Virus record (IMG/VR): IMGVR_UViG_3300035698_000669
Span: 1 to 26,075 of that record
Reading direction: 5' to 3' (one strand)
DNA from: a virus
DNA: 26,075 nt
Shown here in pieces: positions 22,630-26,075 of this stretch (position 1 is its first letter; each line of letters opens with the position of its first letter). The notes under the pieces are model-generated. The model was not told the DNA's origin, made no database searches, and saw only the letters and a list, made by a program, of their open reading frames with translations. The position numbers were made by a program, and so were the translations under genes.

Positions 22630-24211
22630 CTACCAGCAGCGCACAATCGATCAGCTTTACCAGTGGTTCAGCGATGGAACGAAGGGTCACCCGTGCATTG
22701 AACTGCCGACCGGATCAGGCAAGAGCCATATTGTTGCGGCCCTGTGCCGGGACGCCCTGACCCAATGGCCTGAAACCCGCGTGCTTATGCTGACGCATGT
22801 TAAGGAGTTGATCGAACAGAACGCCGAGAAAATGCGCGACCACTGGCCGAACGCGCCGCTTGGCATTTACTCGGCGGGCATGAGACGGCGGGATATCGGC
22901 GAGCCGATCACGTTCGCCGGGATTCAGTCCGTCAGAAACAATGCCGACCAGATCGGTCACATCGATTTGATTATTATCGATGAATGCCACCTTGTTAGTC
23001 ATAAACAAGAGGGCGGTTATAGACGACTGATTGACGATTTATTGTTGACTAACCCAGCCCTGCGGGTGATTGGCCTGACGGCCACGCCGTACCGGATGGG
23101 ACACGGTTACATCACTGACGCCCCCGCCCTGTTCGCGGATATCATATCGCCGGTGAGCATCGAGGAATTGATCTATAAGAAATTCCTCGCGCCGCTCCGG
23201 TCGAAGCTGACCGCGCACAAATTGTCGGTGGACGGCGTACACAAGCGCGGCGGGGAGTATATCGAGAGCGAGTTACAAGCCGCCGTTGATACGGACGATC
23301 ATAACGTGTCGGTCGTGGATGAGGTTATAGGCTTAGCCGGTGATCGCCGGTCATGGCTGTTTTTCTGTGCTGGTGTGGCTCACGCCCGGAACGTGGCGGA
23401 AATTTTAACGGCTCGCGGCATTGTCGCGGATTGCATAGTCGGCGAGACACCCAAGGCCGAACGCGAGCGGATCATCGCCGGATTCAAGAGCGGTGAAATT
23501 CAGGCGCTGACAAATGCCAACGTATTGACCACCGGGTTTGACCATCCTGACCTTGATCTGATTGCCATGTTGCGCCCGACGCTATCGACAGGTTTGTACG
23601 TACAAATGGCTGGTCGCGGGATGCGGCCAAAGTCCCACACAGATCATTGCCTTGTGCTGGACTTCGCCGGGGTGGTTCAAACCCACGGTCCCATCACGGC
23701 GGTCAACCCGAAGAAGGCAACAGGCAAAGAAGGTGAAGGCGAATCCCCGGTCAAGGCGTGTGAAAAATGTTTTGAGCTAAACCACATATCCGCACGGGAA
23801 TGCGTGGCTTGCGGCGAACCGTTCCCGTTGCCCAAAGAGCCGAAGGCCAAGCTCCACAATGACGATATTATGGGGATGGATGTTGATGAAATGCCCGTGA
23901 CCGAATGGCAATGGAGCAAGCACACCAGCCGCGCCAGCGGGAAAGAAATGCTGATGGTGACATATTACGGCAGGCTATCCGACAAGCCGGTGAGCGAATA
24001 TCTTACAGTGCTGCACGACGGATACGCCGGGCAGAAGGCCCGAATGGCGATGGTTAAAATAGCGAGAGATGCGGGCTTAAATGGCGTCTTACTAGGTGGG
24101 CAGTTGGATGACGCCGCCCTTGATCTTAACGATGCAACGCCACCGGCATTGATTAAGTTCCGGCAGGATGGCAAATTTTACAGAGTCACAGATAGGAGAT
24201 GGGAATTATGA
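22619..24211 (+). CDS. SF2 DEAD/DEAH-box helicase with zinc finger
   Basis: A 530-aa helicase. The Q-like start LRDYQQRTID leads to motif I LPTGSGKS (29-36), motif II DECH (121-124), motif III TATP (154-157), motif V VLTTGFDHP (302-310) and motif VI QMAGRGMRP (329-337). A four-cysteine zinc finger (381, 384, 395, 398) and a C-terminal domain of about 130 residues follow. This resembles the phage UvsW/Ssl2-like helicases that migrate DNA branches or restart forks. I chose the ATG at 22619-22621, because the frame open from 22535 lies inside the exonuclease gene. The stop overlaps the next ATG. Confidence 0.92.
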   Translation: MLRDYQQRTIDQLYQWFSDGTKGHPCIELPTGSGKSHIVAALCRDALTQWPETRVLMLTHVKELIEQNAEKMRDHWPNAPLGIYSAGMRRRDIGEPITFAGIQSVRNNADQIGHIDLIIIDECHLVSHKQEGGYRRLIDDLLLTNPALRVIGLTATPYRMGHGYITDAPALFADIISPVSIEELIYKKFLAPLRSKLTAHKLSVDGVHKRGGEYIESELQAAVDTDDHNVSVVDEVIGLAGDRRSWLFFCAGVAHARNVAEILTARGIVADCIVGETPKAERERIIAGFKSGEIQALTNANVLTTGFDHPDLDLIAMLRPTLSTGLYVQMAGRGMRPKSHTDHCLVLDFAGVVQTHGPITAVNPKKATGKEGEGESPVKACEKCFELNHISARECVACGEPFPLPKEPKAKLHNDDIMGMDVDEMPVTEWQWSKHTSRASGKEMLMVTYYGRLSDKPVSEYLTVLHDGYAGQKARMAMVKIARDAGLNGVLLGGQLDDAALDLNDATPPALIKFRQDGKFYRVTDRRWEL

Positions 24212-24435
24212 CTTCGATGTTTAGCCTACCGTATTATACTCCTATACCGCCCCCACCCTTTCCTTGGATGAGCAGACTTGAGCTGGCTCGCTGGCAGCAG
24301 AGGTGGTATCCACGCAACCTGACGGTTGACGACATCTGGCTTTTGCGGGACGCCGAAGTTGACACGCGCAACAACAGGCGCGCCCGCGATTGGGAAACAC
24401 GGTTTAAGATACTGGGTCCGAGGGAGATTGATTAA
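24208..24435 (+). CDS. Small hypothetical protein after the helicase
   Basis: A 75-aa protein beginning MTSMFSLPYYTPIPPPPFPW, then a helical region with MSRLELARWQQRWYPRNLT and a basic, charged C-terminus (ARDWETRFKIL). The start at 24208 overlaps the helicase stop (ATGA) and is well placed after AGGAG; the ATG at 24199 is also in frame but is too close to that site. I do not recognise the family. The operon position, between a helicase and a VRR nuclease, suggests a DNA-metabolism accessory, without further evidence. Confidence 0.7.
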   Translation: MTSMFSLPYYTPIPPPPFPWMSRLELARWQQRWYPRNLTVDDIWLLRDAEVDTRNNRRARDWETRFKILGPREID

Positions 24436-24437
24436 AG

Positions 24438-24764
24438 ATGAAAACCGAACACGAGGAACAGCGCGAATTTGTAATGTGGATGCGTCAGACGCACCCCGAC
24501 GCCCGGATATTCGCTATCCCCAACGGCGGGCAGCGGAACCGAGCGACCGGGGCGAAGCTGAAGGCCGAGGGCGTTAGCGCCGGGGTGCCGGATTTGTATA
24601 TTCCAGACTGGAAGGTGTGGGTTGAAATGAAACGTTCGTGGAACGGGAAGCTGTCGCCATTTCAAAAGGATTGGCAGTCCTATCTTGAGTCGATAGGTGA
24701 CACGTTTATCGTTGGAAACGGCTGTGATGATGCCAAAAAGAAAATTGCACTTTTGTGCAAATAG
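24438..24764 (+). CDS. VRR-NUC domain nuclease
   Basis: A 108-aa stand-alone VRR-NUC protein. The conserved features are an N-terminal E-x-x-Q (E6-x-Q8 region), IPNGGQRNRATGAKLKAEGV and then GVPDL (49-53) with the first metal-binding Asp, and VEMKR (62-66) with the catalytic E-x-K. Small VRR-NUC proteins are frequent in phages beside SF2 helicases, as here, and in vitro some resolve branched DNA (Holliday junctions and flaps). It starts two bases after the preceding stop and is the last gene of the operon; no terminator follows before the next promoter. Confidence 0.9.
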   Translation: MKTEHEEQREFVMWMRQTHPDARIFAIPNGGQRNRATGAKLKAEGVSAGVPDLYIPDWKVWVEMKRSWNGKLSPFQKDWQSYLESIGDTFIVGNGCDDAKKKIALLCK

Positions 24765-24767
24765 GTG

Positions 24768-24796
24768 TTTACACCCGCTTTGAACCTGTGGATAAA
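24768..24796 (+). promoter_or_regulatory. Promoter of the small-gene operon, TTTACAC type
   Basis: TTTACA (24768-24773) and GATAAA (24791-24796), 17 bases apart; the -35 lies in GTGTTTACAC. It begins four bases after the VRR-NUC stop. Its design and downstream leader match those at 19162-19226. Confidence 0.65.
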
Positions 24797-24807
24797 CTAG
24801 GTATAGG

Positions 24808-24828
24808 GCAACCGGATGAACCGACCGC
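24808..24828 (+). repeat. Leader element, copy 2
   Basis: GCAACCGGATGAACCGACC and two further bases, differing from copy 1 (19206-19226) at two of 21 positions. It begins about five bases after the expected transcript start and ends 21 bases before the ATG at 24850. Confidence 0.65.
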
Positions 24829-24849
24829 CCCCAACAGGAGACAAACAAA

Positions 24850-25023
24850 ATGATCCGCGCTGAAATAAAGACACCCCACAAAGCCTTCGTTTTTTGCGAA
24901 GAAACCTTGGCCGATGCGCAGGAATACACCGCCGCGATGGTCGCAAACGGAGTCACTGTTTTGAAGGCGGAATATTTCGACCGAGAGACCCGCGTTGCTG
25001 ATATTCGCGCCGGACTCGTTTAA
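24850..25023 (+). CDS. Small hypothetical protein, first gene of the second early operon
   Basis: A 57-aa protein, MIRAEIKTPHKAFVFCEETL at its N-terminus, then ADAQEYTAAMVANGVTVLKA. It alternates strand-helix-strand and looks like a compact globular domain with one cysteine. The ATG at 24850-24852 has ACAGGAG upstream. I do not recognise it. Being first in an operon with its own promoter, it is probably made early and in quantity. Confidence 0.75.
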   Translation: MIRAEIKTPHKAFVFCEETLADAQEYTAAMVANGVTVLKAEYFDRETRVADIRAGLV

Positions 25024-25057
25024 TCAAGACACGATAATGCAACAAGGAGACAAACAG

Positions 25058-25144
25058 ATGACCAATTTTCAGACCGGCATTATAATCATGGTTTGTTCGT
25101 TCGCATTTTTTTACATAATTGCATTAGCAGGATCAGTTATATGA
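25058..25144 (+). CDS. 28-aa single-pass membrane peptide
   Basis: A very short gene coding 28 residues: MTNFQTG, then the hydrophobic run IIIMVCSFAFFYIIALAGSV and a final Ile, enough for one membrane span. The ribosome site AAGGAG is strong and well spaced. The stop overlaps the next gene's ATG by four bases (ATGA), which supports real translation. Small membrane peptides of phages act as holin-like, superinfection or host-inhibiting factors; which, if any, applies here is unknown. Confidence 0.65.
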   Translation: MTNFQTGIIIMVCSFAFFYIIALAGSVI

Positions 25145-25446
25145 CCTATTACCAGATGTTCAGAAACCCCGAAGCGGCTCAAGAAGATGACATGGATATC
25201 ATTTATGATGCGATGACGCTGGCGCGGACATTGCGCGACGATGTTTATAATATTCCAACATTCTCGTTCCAAATATCTCGGATGATACGCGATGTCTCCA
25301 AGAAAATAAACCACGCGGGAGCGCGGAACGAGATGTGGAAATTTGGCGGGTTCCTGCCTAGCGCAGACCGGGGCGAAATTGACGACCTGATATTCGACTA
25401 TCTGGGCGCGGCACAGCACATGATCGAAACGGGGTATGACGCATGA
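25141..25446 (+). CDS. Hypothetical helical protein
   Basis: A 101-aa acidic, mainly helical protein with EDDMDIIYDAMTLARTLRDD and KFGGFLPSADRGEIDDLIF. I do not recognise the family. I chose the ATG at 25141-25143, which overlaps the stop of the 28-aa peptide; the frame open from 25093 would extend back through that gene without a ribosome site. The four-base overlaps on both sides make it part of a tightly coupled operon. Confidence 0.75.
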   Translation: MTYYQMFRNPEAAQEDDMDIIYDAMTLARTLRDDVYNIPTFSFQISRMIRDVSKKINHAGARNEMWKFGGFLPSADRGEIDDLIFDYLGAAQHMIETGYDA

Positions 25447-25586
25447 ACATATTCAAACGAATTAGGGCTGCCAAAGCCCGGCCACTCCCGAAGGCTGTCC
25501 AGCCGGTTGAAATGTCGAGCGAAACGAGTTTGAAATTGCTAGCAGTTGCGATTGCATCGACAACATCAAACGGGAGAATAAAATGA
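25443..25586 (+). CDS. Small basic hypothetical protein
   Basis: A 47-aa protein, MNIFKRIRAAKARPLPKAVQ at its N-terminus, followed by a more hydrophobic stretch LKLLAVAIAS and a polar end. The amphipathic, basic N-terminal helix could bind nucleic acid or a membrane. Both ends overlap neighbours by four bases (ATGA), which is the main evidence that it is translated. Family unknown. Confidence 0.65.
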   Translation: MNIFKRIRAAKARPLPKAVQPVEMSSETSLKLLAVAIASTTSNGRIK

Positions 25587-25765
25587 AAACCGGAGACATC
25601 GTATACGGCGACAATCAGCGTCAATGGAAACTGGTGTTAGACCGGGGTGACGGAATGTTTCTGGCCCACGTCGTGACAAGCGAGACTGCTCACATCAAGG
25701 GGATTTCACCGCCGCTGCATTTGGTCAGCGCGAAGCACATGTCGGAGGTTGTGACCGATGGCTAG
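25583..25765 (+). CDS. Small beta-barrel-like hypothetical protein
   Basis: A 60-aa protein, MKTGDIVYGDNQRQWKLVLD then RGDGMFLAHVVTSET. The strand pattern with KTGDIVYG and WKLVLDRGDG resembles small SH3-like barrels common in phage early regions. The ATG is coupled to the preceding stop (ATGA) and the CGGGAG upstream is a ribosome site. Function unknown; the fold is a guess from the strand pattern. Confidence 0.7.
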   Translation: MKTGDIVYGDNQRQWKLVLDRGDGMFLAHVVTSETAHIKGISPPLHLVSAKHMSEVVTDG

Positions 25766-25961
25766 GGGCAGACCACGCAGCCCCGTCAGGGGTGAGCACC
25801 TCGGCCTGACGAAGCCGTTGACTGTGCCTGACGTGGATTGGGGTGGAAACTTCGCGGCAACACCCGCACCCCTCGCCATATCGAATGACCGGCTCGACCT
25901 GCTAAAAAAGCTGCTGGATGAAAACCCGGATATCGCCGCAGAGATTGAAATGGAGAACTGA
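25758..25961 (+). CDS. Small hypothetical protein with AT-hook-like N-terminus
   Basis: A 67-aa protein beginning MARGRPRSPVRG, with the AT-hook core RGRP, followed by LTKPLTVPDVDWGG and a C-terminal helix (LDLLKKLLDENPDIAAEIE). The combination of a basic N-terminus and acidic helical C-terminus suggests a small DNA-binding or assembly-regulating protein, but the hook could be chance in a short basic run. It overlaps the previous gene by eight bases, and no independent promoter is visible. Confidence 0.7.
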   Translation: MARGRPRSPVRGEHLGLTKPLTVPDVDWGGNFAATPAPLAISNDRLDLLKKLLDENPDIAAEIEMEN

Positions 25962-25998
25962 TTGATGGCCGGTTCGTTTTAGAAATTGGAGAAGATAA

Positions 25999-26075
25999 AT
26001 GAAATACGAAATCAAAAACCGTTATACAGCGGCTGTTCAGTTCACCGATGAGATTGATGCCCTCAAAGACGCGAA
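25999..26075 (+). CDS. Start of a possible pentapeptide-repeat protein, cut by the right edge
   Basis: ATG 25999-26001 after TTGGAGAAGATAA opens a frame that runs to the window end, MKYEIKNRYTAAVQFTDEID and then ALKDA. This N-terminus is one I recall from phage pentapeptide-repeat proteins, where the repeats follow about 20 residues later. The repeats themselves lie outside the window, so the call is tentative. Confidence 0.5.
   Translation, partial: MKYEIKNRYTAAVQFTDEIDALKDA

Noticed and set aside
24432-24956. 174-codon minus-strand frame over the VRR-NUC gene and second promoter
   Set aside because: It would cross a strong plus-strand promoter-leader and the nuclease gene; no start signal.

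Overview
The window looks like part of a double-stranded DNA tailed phage, or a prophage of one. The virion genes are of the short-tailed (podovirus-like) type: a Bbp21-like head-tail connector portal, a T7 gp11-like adaptor, a gp12/stabilisation-protein-like nozzle and gp14-like internal virion proteins. The capsid and portal types and the moderate GC content fit an alphaproteobacterial or similar host, but the host is inference. I saw no tRNA, rRNA, CRISPR array, insertion sequence, integrase, lysis gene or DNA polymerase.

Layout. (1) Positions 1-14692, minus strand, are a packaging and morphogenesis block. In order of transcription it holds TerS, TerL, a hypothetical protein, a GNAT acetyltransferase, two small virion-associated proteins, the portal, a Bbp19-like protein, the scaffold, a 49-aa protein, the major capsid protein, a probable decoration protein, the tail adaptor, the tail nozzle, a second GNAT, a cupin-like protein and internal virion proteins; the last of these runs off the left edge. 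The capsid and decoration genes appear to be a separate transcription unit, with a terminator and promoter in front (8241-8303) and a hairpin behind (6688-6711). (2) Positions 14781-15017, plus strand, are a single small gene with its own promoter and terminator. (3) Positions 15001-16546, minus strand, hold a glycosyltransferase of the TET-associated (TAGT) type coupled to a ParB-domain protein, a probable DNA-modification module. (4) Positions 16562-16719 are a non-coding cluster of inverted and direct repeats. (5) Positions 16720-19135, minus strand, run from a Cro-like repressor (only 54 aa) through a DUF6378 protein to a Toprim/RepA-type primase-helicase. (6) Positions 19136-19247 are a control region with face-to-face overlapping promoters. 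(7) Positions 19248-24764, plus strand, are a recombination and DNA-metabolism operon: Sak4-like ATPase, DUF669 protein with an SSB-like acidic tail, DNA methyltransferase, Cas4-like exonuclease, SF2 helicase and VRR-NUC nuclease. (8) Positions 24768-26075, plus strand, are a second early operon of tightly overlapping tiny genes.

How it works together. The Cro-like protein sits at the divergence point of the replication and recombination operons and probably controls both. The plus-strand operons at 19248 and 24850 start from promoters of the same design (TTTACAC -35 region) and carry a nearly identical 21-nt element in the 5' untranslated leader, which suggests co-regulation. The most interesting parts are the TAGT/ParB module, the shared promoter-leader cassette, the Cro switch and the repeat cluster next to the primase gene. 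Several genes shorter than 60 codons were found by reading the sequence: 8414-8563, 18971-19135, 19248-19421, 24850-25023, 25058-25144 and 25443-25586.
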